Shown here: piece after piece, positions 34,986 through 44,140 of the stretch | How positions within the stretch are numbered: position 1 is the first letter of the stretch | How the letters are laid out: each line of letters begins with the position of its first letter | From: JANRIC01 sp033765345 | GTDB taxonomy: Bacteria; Bacteroidota; Bacteroidia; Cytophagales; Microscillaceae | Direction: 5' to 3' | Assembly (NCBI GenBank): GCA_033765345.1 | Contig: JANRIC010000180.1 | Location: forward strand, 21,980-85,979 | Length of the DNA: 64,000 nt | Made by a program: the position numbers and the translations under genes | Notes under the pieces: generated by a model | Database searches by the model: none | What the model was told of the DNA's origin: nothing | The model's input: only the letters and a program-made list of their open reading frames with translations

Positions 34986-35744
34986 ATGATTGCAGTAATT
35001 ATTTTCTTCATAGTACATTGGTACTTGTCTTTATTTAGTCAGACTTTCTTTTTGCATCGCTATGCAGCACATCGGATGTTTACGATGAATAAATTCTGGG
35101 AGAGATATTTTAGTATCTTTGCTTATATCACACAGGGTTCTTCCTATTTGAGTCCCAGAGCTTATGCCATTCTACACCGTATGCACCATGCCTTCAGTGA
35201 TACGGAAAAAGACCCACACTCTCCCCACCACACCAAAAATATCTTTACGATGATGTGGAAAACCAAAGATATTTATTTGAATTACGCTTATGAACGTATA
35301 AACCCAGAACCTCGATTCGATACAGGTTATATTTGGAAATCTTTGGAAAAATTTGGGGAGCAGTGGTTTTCCCGATTTATTTGGGGAGCAGCCTATTTCT
35401 TTTTGTACGTTTGGTTTTATGTACAATTTGATATGCCCTGGTACTTTTTTGCTTTGTTACCCATACATTTTGTCATGGGGCCGATTCACGGAGCTATCGT
35501 CAACTGGAGCGGGCACATGTACGGATACTCGAATTATGACAACAATGATAGGTCTAAAAATTCTTTGATTTTTGATTTGTTGATGTTGGGCGAGCTTTTC
35601 CAGAATAATCACCATAAACTGCCTTACAGAGCAAATTTTGGCACCAAATGGTTTGAAATCGATCCAACTTATCCCGTGATTATGACTTTAATGTGGTTGG
35701 GAATCATTCGATTGAATCCACACCCAGTCGGGCACGATCATTAA
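34986..35744 (+). CDS. acyl-CoA/acyl-lipid delta-9 desaturase-like, di-iron membrane enzyme
   Basis: The product is about 252 residues from the ATG at 34986. The eight-histidine di-iron signature is complete: HRYAAHR near residue 24 (H-x4-H), HRMHHAFSDTEKDPHSPH near residue 60 (H-x2-HH), and FQNNHHKLPY (NNHH) toward the C terminus. Hydrophobic helices frame the boxes. It probably introduces a double bond into membrane acyl chains; the substrate (acyl-CoA or phospholipid) is not resolvable. Divergence from plant-type FAD motifs supports a bacterial fatty-acid desaturase. Confidence 0.9.
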   Translation: MIAVIIFFIVHWYLSLFSQTFFLHRYAAHRMFTMNKFWERYFSIFAYITQGSSYLSPRAYAILHRMHHAFSDTEKDPHSPHHTKNIFTMMWKTKDIYLNYAYERINPEPRFDTGYIWKSLEKFGEQWFSRFIWGAAYFFLYVWFYVQFDMPWYFFALLPIHFVMGPIHGAIVNWSGHMYGYSNYDNNDRSKNSLIFDLLMLGELFQNNHHKLPYRANFGTKWFEIDPTYPVIMTLMWLGIIRLNPHPVGHDH

Positions 35745-36101
35745 ACCTTTTCAAAGTATTTCTATTTTAGGTAGTATTAAAAATGTATTTCATAGATTGA
35801 ACAACATTATATATACTACCCATTTTACTAACTTAGGGTTTGAGTAGTTGAAATTAAATACTCAGACCCTAATAAATTTGGATTTTAGTATAAAGCTTTA
35901 ATAAATTATGTTTTATATTATTTTAATTATATTTTTTAAGTTTTTTTAAGTTTTTTTAAGTCCCTTCCTTAGACATCTATTTCAGGAAATCATTAAATTA
36001 CAACATCAAGACTTCACCTAGGTTTCAGTTTGTTATTACAGATTTTTTTGCTGTATAACACAACTTAGTAAATAAAAACTTTAACCAAAAAAAGCTGTAT
36101 C
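35745..36101. other. Intergenic, AT-rich, with a short T-rich repeat
   Basis: A 357-bp spacer. Positions 35931-35960 hold three 10-bp-spaced copies of TTTTTTAAG. No coding frame or hairpin with T-run was seen. Confidence 0.6.
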
Positions 36102-36584
36102 ATGCAAAAAACTGTTTTTCTTTTATTACCACTAATGTTGGTATTTCTTCTTTCTTGTCAAAACAACGATCTTTTACAGGAAGATATAAAAAAAGATGAG
36201 TTAAAAATTACTTCTGAAAAAGGTTTTAGAATTGCTAATTCAATCATTGATTTAAAAAAACGATTAGCTCCTTTGATATTAGAAAAAAGTAAAACTAATT
36301 CTAACTTTGATATTATAAAAATTACATATCAAGATATAGGTAATTATTCTTATGCTACAATTGATTATAAAACTCCAAACGGCATAGTCAGTAATATAAT
36401 TATTACAAATAGTCCACTTGGTATGTCGGCAGAAAAATGTGACCGTTGTGAATGTTATACTGTTACTTGTAGCGGACAAGAATGTTGTAGAGCAAAAATG
36501 ATTCTTGGTGTAGATGGTAGACCGGAGTTTGAGTGTACTTGTGCCAGTTGTACTATGAATGTTAGAAGATATCGGTGTCCTTAA
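36102..36584 (+). CDS. Cys-rich lipoprotein, unknown function
   Basis: The 160-residue product starts with a lipoprotein signal (MLVFLLSC, with Cys19 as the acylated residue). The C-terminal 50 residues carry ten cysteines in the pattern CDRCEC, C, CC, CTC, C, C, which looks metal-binding or multiply disulfide-bonded. The middle is plain beta-rich. I do not recognise the family. It is isolated, and codon use is AT-rich, compatible with recent acquisition. Confidence 0.8.
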   Translation: MQKTVFLLLPLMLVFLLSCQNNDLLQEDIKKDELKITSEKGFRIANSIIDLKKRLAPLILEKSKTNSNFDIIKITYQDIGNYSYATIDYKTPNGIVSNIIITNSPLGMSAEKCDRCECYTVTCSGQECCRAKMILGVDGRPEFECTCASCTMNVRRYRCP

Positions 36585-36680
36585 TTTTCTGATCTTTTGG
36601 TAAATGAGTTAGTAGGTCTTTAAATGTCGTAACTTCTCAGTATGGATGATTTAATACTAGCAAATGATGTTGTTAATTCA

Positions 36681-36725
36681 AAAAAATTAAGAATGAAGAT
36701 TTGATTTTTCATTCTTAATTTTTTT
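36681..36725. terminator. Bidirectional-looking terminator
   Basis: AAAAAATTAAGAATGAA and TTCATTCTTAATTTTTT form a 17-bp perfect stem with a 10-nt loop between the convergent lipoprotein and DUF1080 genes. Confidence 0.75.
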
Positions 36726-36766
36726 CCAGATTATTCACCCTGTTGTCTGTAATTGCACCTTTTTTA

Positions 36767-37558
36767 CTATAATTTCTTAATCTTGATATTTTTAAACCAG
36801 ATAAAGCTTCCGTGATCCTGCAAGCCTATGAGTCCTTTTTCAAAAGTACCGTATTTGGGAAAGTCTTTCCATTTGCCTTCTGCTTTTCGTTTGTTCCAAT
36901 CTTCGGAGCCTACTTCAAAACTAACAACTTCTTCACCATTGAGCCAATAAGTCACTTTTTTCTTCTCGAAGCGGATGCGTGAGCTGTTCCATTCACCTGG
37001 TTTTTTTACAATTTTTTTGGTAGAATCGGCCGGATACATAGCGTAATCGGCACCCAGTTCTTGCCAGTCTTCGAGCGGGTCAGGAAAACCTTCGTCATCA
37101 ATTAGCTGATATTCAGGGGCGTTTTCATAAGGAGCTTTGTACTCTTTACCCTCCTGAACGTGGTAGAAGATGCCGCTATTTCCTCCTTCGGAGATTTTCC
37201 AATCCAGATAAAGCTCAAAATCTCCAAATTCTTCCTTGCCATATACAATATCACCACCAATATCACCTCCCTTGCCCAGTGATTTGAGTGTACCTTCTTC
37301 TACTATCCATCCACCAAGTGTGTCGGCATTGTAGCTACGCCAGCCATCGGTAGATTTTCCATCAAAAAGTAATATCCAGCCCTCGGATTTTTCGGCTTCT
37401 GTCAGCTCATTATTGGCAATTGTCTCAGTAGAATCCTTGGCCAGGCTATCTTCGGCTTGCCCTTCCTGCTCGCTTTCCGAAGAACCCGAACAGGCAGCTA
37501 AGTACAAAAAGAAAGAAAATAATACGATGTAAATACTTGATTTATAAAGTTTTATCAT
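36767..37558 (-). CDS. DUF1080 lipoprotein (3-keto-disaccharide hydrolase family)
   Basis: The 263-residue protein begins with a lipobox (FLYLAACSGS). The DUF1080 beta-sandwich is recognised by FDGKSTDGWRSYN and by FELYLDWKISEGGNSGIFYHV with APEYQLIDDEG. Family members include 3-keto-glucoside hydrolases working with oxidoreductases of the Gfo/Idh/MocA family. Here the Gfo/Idh/MocA gene is 47 bp upstream, same strand, so oxidation and cleavage of a glycoside are plausible. The substrate is unknown. Confidence 0.9.
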   Translation of the reverse strand: MIKLYKSSIYIVLFSFFLYLAACSGSSESEQEGQAEDSLAKDSTETIANNELTEAEKSEGWILLFDGKSTDGWRSYNADTLGGWIVEEGTLKSLGKGGDIGGDIVYGKEEFGDFELYLDWKISEGGNSGIFYHVQEGKEYKAPYENAPEYQLIDDEGFPDPLEDWQELGADYAMYPADSTKKIVKKPGEWNSSRIRFEKKKVTYWLNGEEVVSFEVGSEDWNKRKAEGKWKDFPKYGTFEKGLIGLQDHGSFIWFKNIKIKKL

Positions 37559-37605
37559 TTTTGTTTTGTTGAATGAACCATTAATTTTTATATTTTTCCA
37601 TCAAA

Positions 37606-38955
37606 TTAACCGATTACTTTTAGGTTAATAGGATCCCACTTGATAAATTTATTACCAAAATAGCTGTCATTGCAAAGCAATGCAGGAGCGGCAGCCCGGA
37701 ATCCGAAAAGTGGGTCTTCTACCACCGTTCCACCAGTACGGATGGCACGGATAAAATTACCGTGGTGGTCGTAATGTGCTCCTTTATAGCCTTTTTCTAC
37801 TCGGTATACAATTTCTTCAGGAGGTAGCATTTTTTTACGATCCGAATTTTCACCATTGCCGTTTTCTTTGGTTTTGAGAAATGGATCATCTTCGCCGCTT
37901 TCCTGATTTCGTTTGAGCGTCACATCGTCCCAGGTTACGTCCATAGAGCCAAGGCTACCTACGATTTTGAGGTAAGTTGTACCGCTTGTTCCATCCACAA
38001 AATTACAACGCAGCGAGAGGTTAAAGCCTGGATGTTGTTCGGATTCAGGATATTGGAAAGTTCCCAAAAGTACATCAGGTACTTCGCGGCCGTCTTTCCA
38101 GTAGCGAAGCCCACCCATAGATGAGATTTGGTTAGGTCCATAAGAATTGGTAATAAAGTGCAAGCTTGAGAATAAATGCACAAATAAATCGCCTGACATA
38201 CCTGTGCCATAATCCAGATAATTGCGCCAGCGGAAGAAGCGCAAGGCATCAAAAGGACGGTTGGTACTATTGGCGATGTAGCGTTTCCAATCTACGGTTT
38301 GCTCGGAGGCATCTGCTGGCACTGGGTACTGCCAGGCACCAGTAGGGGAATGCCTTGCCCAAAAACCTTCGGCATAATTCAACTCGCCAATGGCTCCTGC
38401 GGCCAGTAATTCTTTGGCTTTTTCATTGCCTAATGAAGACAAACCCTGGCTACCAACCATAAAAACTTTACCAGATTTTTTCCAGGCATCGATCACTTCC
38501 TGACCTTCCAACACGGTACGCACCATAGGTTTTTCGCAGTATACGTGTTTTCCGGCATTGAGTGCGTCTACGGAGATTTGTTTGTGCCAATGGTCAGGCG
38601 TTCCGATGATGACTGCATCGACATCCTTTCGTTTGAGAATCTCCTTGTAGTCAGCAGTGGTAAAAAGTTGATCTCCCCATTTTTTCTTGGCATCTTTGAG
38701 TCTTCCCTGATAGAGATCGCAGGCAGCAACAATTTTTACGCCTTCGTGCATCAGACAGGTCTCCACGTTGACCGTTCCCATACCACCTGCACCAATGAGG
38801 GCAATATTTACCGGACTAGAATCTTTGAGCGCATCTTTTCGCTTGAGATAAACGATTTGTTTTTCCTGGGGAGAGGCAAGCAATGCCGGGGCAATGGCAG
38901 CAGCGGCACTTGTCCAGCCTAATTTTTTGAGAAATGATCTTCGGTTTTTTTGCAT
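37606..38955 (-). CDS. Gfo/Idh/MocA-family oxidoreductase with Tat signal
   Basis: The 449-residue NAD(P)-dependent sugar oxidoreductase has a Tat-type signal (NRRSFLKKLGWTS) at the N terminus. The Rossmann dinucleotide-binding motif is ALIGAGGMGTVNVE, followed by the conserved EKPM of the family at DAGKHVYCEKPM. The C-terminal half is the substrate domain (KYIANSTNRPFDALRFFRWRNYLDYGTG). It probably oxidises a sugar at C3 in the periplasm, feeding the DUF1080 lyase 47 bp downstream. Confidence 0.92.
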   Translation of the reverse strand: MQKNRRSFLKKLGWTSAAAAIAPALLASPQEKQIVYLKRKDALKDSSPVNIALIGAGGMGTVNVETCLMHEGVKIVAACDLYQGRLKDAKKKWGDQLFTTADYKEILKRKDVDAVIIGTPDHWHKQISVDALNAGKHVYCEKPMVRTVLEGQEVIDAWKKSGKVFMVGSQGLSSLGNEKAKELLAAGAIGELNYAEGFWARHSPTGAWQYPVPADASEQTVDWKRYIANSTNRPFDALRFFRWRNYLDYGTGMSGDLFVHLFSSLHFITNSYGPNQISSMGGLRYWKDGREVPDVLLGTFQYPESEQHPGFNLSLRCNFVDGTSGTTYLKIVGSLGSMDVTWDDVTLKRNQESGEDDPFLKTKENGNGENSDRKKMLPPEEIVYRVEKGYKGAHYDHHGNFIRAIRTGGTVVEDPLFGFRAAAPALLCNDSYFGNKFIKWDPINLKVIG

Positions 38956-39204
38956 ATCTTCAGAATTTTGAAAACAGATAAATGATACCTAAAAATCAAG
39001 CACGTGTATATTCTATCGTACCTAAGATTTTATTGTCTTGTGCAATTTCTATATTTTATTGTAAAAAAAGCAAGATTCAAATAAAATTTAAGTAATACAA
39101 ATCATCTTATGAAGGATATTTAGGCTAAATTTGGGGCAAATAAAGGGGTTAAAAATTTGTTGAATTAATATAGAGATTAAAAATCACATCAATCTTTTAA
39201 TAAA
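38956..39204. other. Spacer with possible promoter
   Basis: AT-rich. TAAATTTG at 39126-39133 matches the -7 consensus and lies 71 bp before the cupin gene. No other feature. Confidence 0.4.
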
Positions 39205-39693
39205 ATGAACGATACAATTTTCGCTACCATCGGACAGGAATTGGAAAAACAAGGTTTTACTGTGGTTGCTCAAGATTTTGAGCGTCCCTGGGGAGGTTTT
39301 TTTGTTATTGATGAAGGCCAGATTAAGCAATTTGCTGAAACTTATTTTCCGCACCTGGCTGGCTCTTTGCCTGAAAATCAAAAGTTGAGCCCTAAAATCT
39401 TGGTAGTCGCCCCTCAAAAACGGCTTTCCTGGCAGTATCATTTTCGTAGAGCTGAAGTATGGCGTGTAGTAGACGGGCCTGTGGCTGTAGCCCAAAGTGA
39501 TACGGATGAAGAACAAACTCCTCTGACCTACCAAAACGGCGAATTTATTACGCTTCGCCAAGGTGAGCGTCATCGCCTAATCGGGTTGAGCAATTGGGGC
39601 GTGGTAGCTGAAATCTGGCAACATACCGACCCCGAAAATCCATCTGATGAGTCGGATATTGTCAGGGTACAGGATGATTTCCAAAGAAAATAG
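39205..39693 (+). CDS. cupin, mannose-6-phosphate isomerase type II-like
   Basis: The 162-residue protein is one cupin domain of the ManC C-terminal type. Visible: RPWGGFFVI, KILVVAPQKRLSWQYHFRRAE (metal-ligand region with the H), VWRVVDGPVAVA, and QGERHRLIGLSNWGVVAEIW. It may isomerise phosphorylated sugars or just bind metal. Divergent from the Gfo/Idh/MocA gene, so a sugar role is plausible. The single domain lacks the pyrophosphorylase part. Confidence 0.85.
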   Translation: MNDTIFATIGQELEKQGFTVVAQDFERPWGGFFVIDEGQIKQFAETYFPHLAGSLPENQKLSPKILVVAPQKRLSWQYHFRRAEVWRVVDGPVAVAQSDTDEEQTPLTYQNGEFITLRQGERHRLIGLSNWGVVAEIWQHTDPENPSDESDIVRVQDDFQRK

Positions 39694-39701
39694 ATATTTT
39701 T

Positions 39702-39735
39702 AAACCTATAAGGTTTTTGGAAACCTTATAGGTTT
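39702..39735. terminator. Hairpin between convergent genes
   Basis: AAACCTATAAGGTTT and AAACCTTATAGGTTT form a perfect 15-bp stem with a 4-nt loop. It lies between the cupin gene and the lipoprotein at 39743, so it probably terminates both. Confidence 0.75.
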
Positions 39736-39742
39736 CTACAGA

Positions 39743-40141
39743 TTATTTGTAGTTGATGGTCACGTTTGAACTATCCAAAACCTGCCCGTTTTCATCCATA
39801 AATTCAATCTGATAAACACCAGAGCTTTTGAAGCGATCAAAAGGGATAAAATAACTGACTCGTTTTTCGCCAGGTTTAAGATTAAATTCACGAGAGCCTA
39901 AGAAAATCTTTTGTTCTTGCTCCAAAGCAAATATTACCCCGGTCAGCTTAGAACCCTTAAATGGCTCTTTTGAATCAAAACGAACAAAAACACGGGTCTC
40001 TCTGGGAAATTTGTCAGCTTTGCCAAGGCAATTGCCCAAGCTATCCAAGGCTGCACAAAATACAATATTTGTTTTTTTTTCTTCTTTACAAGCGGTCATC
40101 AGAGACACTGATAGCAAGACGCTTACCAGCAAATTTCTCAT
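39743..40141 (-). CDS. putative lipoprotein, unknown function
   Basis: The product is 132 residues from the ATG at 40141 (TTG at 40150 possible). A lipobox (LMTACKEE) indicates a lipoprotein. The remainder forms a beta-rich domain (VRFDSKEPFKGSKLTGVIF, GVYQIEFMDENGQVL). The family is not recognised. Confidence 0.78.
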   Translation of the reverse strand: MRNLLVSVLLSVSLMTACKEEKKTNIVFCAALDSLGNCLGKADKFPRETRVFVRFDSKEPFKGSKLTGVIFALEQEQKIFLGSREFNLKPGEKRVSYFIPFDRFKSSGVYQIEFMDENGQVLDSSNVTINYK

Positions 40142-40551
40142 AGTTTTCAAATTGATCTAAAATAAGGTTTTAGCGTATATAAATCTACCTGGAAATCTAC
40201 ACAAGGAATTGTTATTATTCAAATTTTTCGAAAAAATTTAACTTTAAAAATACCATACTTAGTTTCGTTTATTGCCGCTAATTCATTTTGATATGTACAG
40301 TGTTGGGGCTATGGTCTTAAAATATGAATATTTTCAAGTTTTGAAAGATTTGTTTAAAGACATTACATATCTAGAAATACCTTATTTGAAACAATGGACT
40401 TGCATATCCGTTCATAAAAATAACAACAAACTTATTCTCAAAATCCAGTTTTGAATTTTCCATGTGTCTTGATCAAGGATTAAATAATGATTTAATCTAT
40501 ATGATTTTCTTTTGTTTTAGTTTTAATTTTCAACTAAATTTTTATCAGCTT
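40142..40551. other. Intergenic, no firm feature
   Basis: A short 60-codon frame at 40272-40454 has no start context or recognisable product. No terminator on either strand until 40743. Confidence 0.4.
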
Positions 40552-40728
40552 ATGATTTATGTTGCTACTTCCAATGCCAACCACAGCGTAAACGCCTATT
40601 TGGCCAAAAACAAAAAGTCTTTAAAAGACATGGGTTTCAAATGGATTAGAAATTTTAAGTCTGAATCCAAAGCTATTATGTGGATTAATGAAAGTTATCT
40701 GCAAAATGAAAAGATTTTTTTGTATTAA
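40552..40728 (+). CDS. small protein (58 residues), unknown
   Basis: From the ATG at 40552: MIYVATSNANHSVNAYLAKN, then KKSLKDMGFKWIRNFKSES, ending with KIFLY. It is basic, with one aromatic-rich helix. I do not recognise the family. The terminator at 40743 starts 14 bp after the stop on the same strand, which supports expression. A longer start at 40462 would add 30 hydrophobic residues. Confidence 0.5.
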   Translation: MIYVATSNANHSVNAYLAKNKKSLKDMGFKWIRNFKSESKAIMWINESYLQNEKIFLY

Positions 40729-40742
40729 TCAGATTCATGCAG

Positions 40743-40766
40743 ACAGGCTTTAAGCCTGTTTTTTTT
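40743..40766 (+). terminator. Rho-independent terminator after the 58-residue ORF
   Basis: ACAGGCTT and AAGCCTGT form an 8-bp stem, then eight T. It overlaps the 3' end of dinB on the other strand. Confidence 0.75.
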
Positions 40767-41838
40767 AAAAATCAAGGCTTAATTGAATTCCGTGTTTAGG
40801 CCGGTCATCTTCATCCTCTAAATTCGAGATCTGGAGTCCCAGTAATCTCACATAGATTTGCCCCAATTCCAGGGTATACAATAACTCTGTATACAATCTT
40901 TTGAAGGTATTCATATCCTGGATGATACTTGGTATGGTTTTGCTTCGGGTGACTTGTTTGAAATCGGCATACTTCACTTTTAGTGTAAGAGTTCGTCCGT
41001 ATTGCTTGCTTTTTTGCATCCTTTTGAGTACTTCCGAGGCAATTCTTTCCAACTCAATTAACATAACGGAAGCGGAAGTTAGGTCTTCTGCAAAGGTATT
41101 TTCTGCCCCTATGGATTTTCGGATGCGGTGTGGATTTACTGCCCGATGATCAATGCCTCGGGCTATATAATAATAAAAGTTACCCACCTTTCCAAAATTT
41201 TTAATGAGGTCTTCCTGAGTCCATTTCTTCAAATCAGCTCCGGTAAAAATGCCTAATGTTTCCATTTTGCGGGCGGTTACTTTGCCGATTCCGTGAAATT
41301 TTGCAATAGGTAATTTTAATACAAATTCTTCGGCTTTTTCGGGAGGGATAAGAAATAAGCCGTCCGGTTTGTCAAAGTCCGAGGCGATTTTAGCCAAAAA
41401 TTTGTTGATAGAGATACCTGCTGAGGCGGTTAACTTTGTTTGGGTTTTGATTTTTTCTTTTAATTCGCGGGCAATTATCGTGGCTGATTTCATGCCTTTT
41501 TTATTTTCAGTTACATCCAAATAGGCTTCATCCAAAGACAAGGGCTCGATCAAATCGGTATATTCATAAAATATTTCCCGAATTTGGTAAGAAACTTCCT
41601 TGTAAACTTCAAAACGTGGTTTTACAAAGATCAAATGAGGGCATTTGCGAGCGGCTATCTTGGATGACATCGCCGAATAAATGCCGTATTTTCGGGCTTC
41701 ATAACTGGCAGCCGCTACTACTCCACGATCGCTTGAGCCACCCACTACCAAAGGCTTACCCTGATACTCTGGAAAATCTCTTTGCTCTACTGAGGCATAA
41801 AAAGCATCCATATCGATATGTATAATTTTGCGGTACAT
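40765..41838 (-). CDS. dinB: DNA polymerase IV
   Basis: The Y-family translesion polymerase has 357 residues. The catalytic residues are visible: HIDMDAFYASVEQ at residues 6-18, and SLDEAYLDVT near residue 102 (DE). The fingers motif YEARKYGIYSAM and the little-finger domain are complete. The C-terminal GIQLSLDF resembles the clamp-binding QLSLDF motif. It is usually under SOS or stress control, but no LexA box is identified here. Confidence 0.96.
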   Translation of the reverse strand: MYRKIIHIDMDAFYASVEQRDFPEYQGKPLVVGGSSDRGVVAAASYEARKYGIYSAMSSKIAARKCPHLIFVKPRFEVYKEVSYQIREIFYEYTDLIEPLSLDEAYLDVTENKKGMKSATIIARELKEKIKTQTKLTASAGISINKFLAKIASDFDKPDGLFLIPPEKAEEFVLKLPIAKFHGIGKVTARKMETLGIFTGADLKKWTQEDLIKNFGKVGNFYYYIARGIDHRAVNPHRIRKSIGAENTFAEDLTSASVMLIELERIASEVLKRMQKSKQYGRTLTLKVKYADFKQVTRSKTIPSIIQDMNTFKRLYTELLYTLELGQIYVRLLGLQISNLEDEDDRPKHGIQLSLDF

Positions 41839-41907
41839 CTTTTTTAGGGGAGTTGGGTCATTGTTTTGGGTTATTTTGTGAATTACCCTGAAAAAAACAT
41901 TGATAAA

Positions 41908-42639
41908 TTAACAAAGTTCTTTTAATTGACGATCAATCACCTCGTAGGTTTGGGCTTTTAAAGCGGGTAAATCTTTCAGGGTCATGCCTTTGGTGTCGAT
42001 GGCTTGGTGGAAGATGACTTCTTGTCTGTGCCAGCGTAGTTTTTTGACATCCAACAGAGGCATAAAACGCCAGTTGTAGGGAATTGTAACGGGGACGATG
42101 GGGACTTGCTTCTCGATCGCTACCCGAAAAGGTCCGTCTTTAAAAGGGGCAAGCCTAGGAAAATCTTCCGACCAGATGCCTCCTTCGGGGAACATCACCA
42201 AGCTTTTGCCTTCGTCTAGGGCTTTTTGGGCTTTTTGATACGTCTCGTAGCGATTTCTAAGATTGCCCCGATTGACGGTAATGTGGATATTTCTATAAAA
42301 ATACCCGAACAAAGGAATTTTCTCGAGATCGTGTAAACCCACGAATACAAAAAAAGAGGGCATGGTGAGTGTCAAAATCGGGATGTCCAGGTAAGAAAAA
42401 TGATTGGGGCAATAGACGGCCATTTGCCCTTTGGCTGGTTTAAAATGCCTGATCGTTTTTACGGGAATGCCGATCATGGTATAAAACATATACGCCCACA
42501 TTTTGGATGGGAAATAATAGTATTTATGCCATTTTTTAAAAGGAATAATCATCAAAAAGTAGGGGTAGAGTATAATAAATCCCAACCAAAACCAAAAAGC
42601 TACCCAAATAAAATAAGTCCATTGTAATAACCTGACCAT
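41908..42639 (-). CDS. plsC: 1-acyl-sn-glycerol-3-phosphate acyltransferase
   Basis: The membrane enzyme esterifies the sn-2 position of lysophosphatidic acid. It has about 243 residues from the ATG at 42639; the TTG at 42726 is less likely. PlsC motifs are visible: CPNHFSYLDIPI (NHx4D), VNRGNLRNR, and LVMFPEGGIWSED. An N-terminal hydrophobic helix is present. Divergent from a second acyltransferase at 42776. Confidence 0.92.
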   Translation of the reverse strand: MVRLLQWTYFIWVAFWFWLGFIILYPYFLMIIPFKKWHKYYYFPSKMWAYMFYTMIGIPVKTIRHFKPAKGQMAVYCPNHFSYLDIPILTLTMPSFFVFVGLHDLEKIPLFGYFYRNIHITVNRGNLRNRYETYQKAQKALDEGKSLVMFPEGGIWSEDFPRLAPFKDGPFRVAIEKQVPIVPVTIPYNWRFMPLLDVKKLRWHRQEVIFHQAIDTKGMTLKDLPALKAQTYEVIDRQLKELC

Positions 42640-42775
42640 GATATTTTTGATTTTCAAGATCTGTTGTAGTACAAACTTGAGAAGAAAGATTAATTTTTGC
42701 GTGATAAATTTAAAATCTTTTAGCAATGTATACCAAAAAAACGTCTATATTGCTAGCAGTAATTGATAACACACC

Positions 42776-44140
42776 ATGCTTTACCCAATTCTGAAATTAA
42801 TTGCGCACATCGCTTTAAAAGTTTTTTTTAAATCTCTCAAAATTAAGCATAAAGCGTTAATTCCCCAGCGAGGGCCGCTGATTGTGGTGGCCAATCACCC
42901 GAATACTTTTATGGATCCGATCCTCATTGCGGCTTTGCTTCGCCCACAGGTGTATTTTATTGCCAATAGTTCGGTATTTGCGACACCTTTTTTGAAGTGG
43001 CTTTTCAGGCAATTACACATGATCCCTATTCAGCGCAAAACTGATAAGGTAAAAATAGATAACAAAGAAATTTTTCAGAAATGTTATGATTTTTTGGCTG
43101 GGGGAGGTACTTTGTTGATCTTTCCGGAGGGTACAAGCATCAGGGCGCGCCGCCTACAGGAGCTCAAGAGCGGCACGGCACGGATTGCTCTTGGTGCCGA
43201 AAGCCAAAATGACTTCCAATTAGGGCTTAAAATTGTGACTCTAGGGCTGAATTACTCTAAGCCTGAAAGTTTTAGAAGCGAGGTTTTTGTGAATGTAGAT
43301 GAGCCGATTGTGGTCAAGGACTTTCAGGAAGCTTACGAAACGGATAGTTTTGCTGCCGCTAATCAACTCACTGAAGTAATGCGAGAAAAGCTTGAGAAAC
43401 ACATCATCATTACGCATACCGAAGAAGAAGATCGCCTGACCAAACAAATCGAGACGGTCTACAAAAGTAAGCTGAATGAAGAAATTCAGCTTTCTGACGA
43501 GCCCAAAGAGCAGGATTTTCTCATGACCAAGGGTATTGTAGATGCCGTACAGCATTTCCAAGAGCAAGACCCGCAGCGCATTCAAAGGTTTAGCCCCAAG
43601 ATTGAACGTTATTTGCGCAATCTGGATCGCCTTAATCTCAGCGATGAGGTATTTGCCCGTAAATCTCCTCAAAATGGCATCTTTCGCGCCAGTTTGCAAA
43701 CGGCTTTTTATTTTGTGCTGGGTTTTCCTTTGTTTTTGTATGGGCTGATAAATAATTATATCCCCTATATTATTCCGTCTAAGGTGGCTTCTAAAGTAGT
43801 ACAATGGTCTAAGGCCGAAGAATATACTGCACCTGTCATGATGATCACAGGAATTTTTAGTTTTAGCTTTTTTTATATTGTGCAGTTGATCGCTGTGCAA
43901 TGGATTTTTCAAAATTGGTGGCTTACCTTGTTCTATTTTATAAGTTTGCCAATCAGTGGTTTTTTTGCCCTATTTTATGCCAATTACCTCCATGATACCC
44001 AAGACAAATGGCGACTTTTTGCACTTTTTTACAAACGTACCGACTTAGTCGCTACACTGGTGCAACAGCGTAAAGAGATTATCCGGGAATTGGAAAAAGC
44101 GAAAGAGGATTATTTGGGGTTTTATGCTGGGAAGGAGTAG
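42776..44140 (+). CDS. PlsC-domain acyltransferase with C-terminal membrane segments
   Basis: The 454-residue protein has an N-terminal PlsC domain: VANHPNTFMDPI (NHx4D), AISNSSVFATPF-like, and IFPEGTSIRARRLQELKSGTA. The middle is soluble and charged. Hydrophobic helices lie at about residues 310-360 and 390-420, then a coiled-coil tail. This resembles the eukaryotic-like AGPAT/GPAT proteins of Bacteroidota. The acyl acceptor is unassigned. Divergent from plsC with a 136-bp gap. Confidence 0.87.
   Translation: MLYPILKLIAHIALKVFFKSLKIKHKALIPQRGPLIVVANHPNTFMDPILIAALLRPQVYFIANSSVFATPFLKWLFRQLHMIPIQRKTDKVKIDNKEIFQKCYDFLAGGGTLLIFPEGTSIRARRLQELKSGTARIALGAESQNDFQLGLKIVTLGLNYSKPESFRSEVFVNVDEPIVVKDFQEAYETDSFAAANQLTEVMREKLEKHIIITHTEEEDRLTKQIETVYKSKLNEEIQLSDEPKEQDFLMTKGIVDAVQHFQEQDPQRIQRFSPKIERYLRNLDRLNLSDEVFARKSPQNGIFRASLQTAFYFVLGFPLFLYGLINNYIPYIIPSKVASKVVQWSKAEEYTAPVMMITGIFSFSFFYIVQLIAVQWIFQNWWLTLFYFISLPISGFFALFYANYLHDTQDKWRLFALFYKRTDLVATLVQQRKEIIRELEKAKEDYLGFYAGKE

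Noticed and set aside
40272..40454. 60-codon frame
   Set aside because: No ribosome-binding context, product or terminator of its own.
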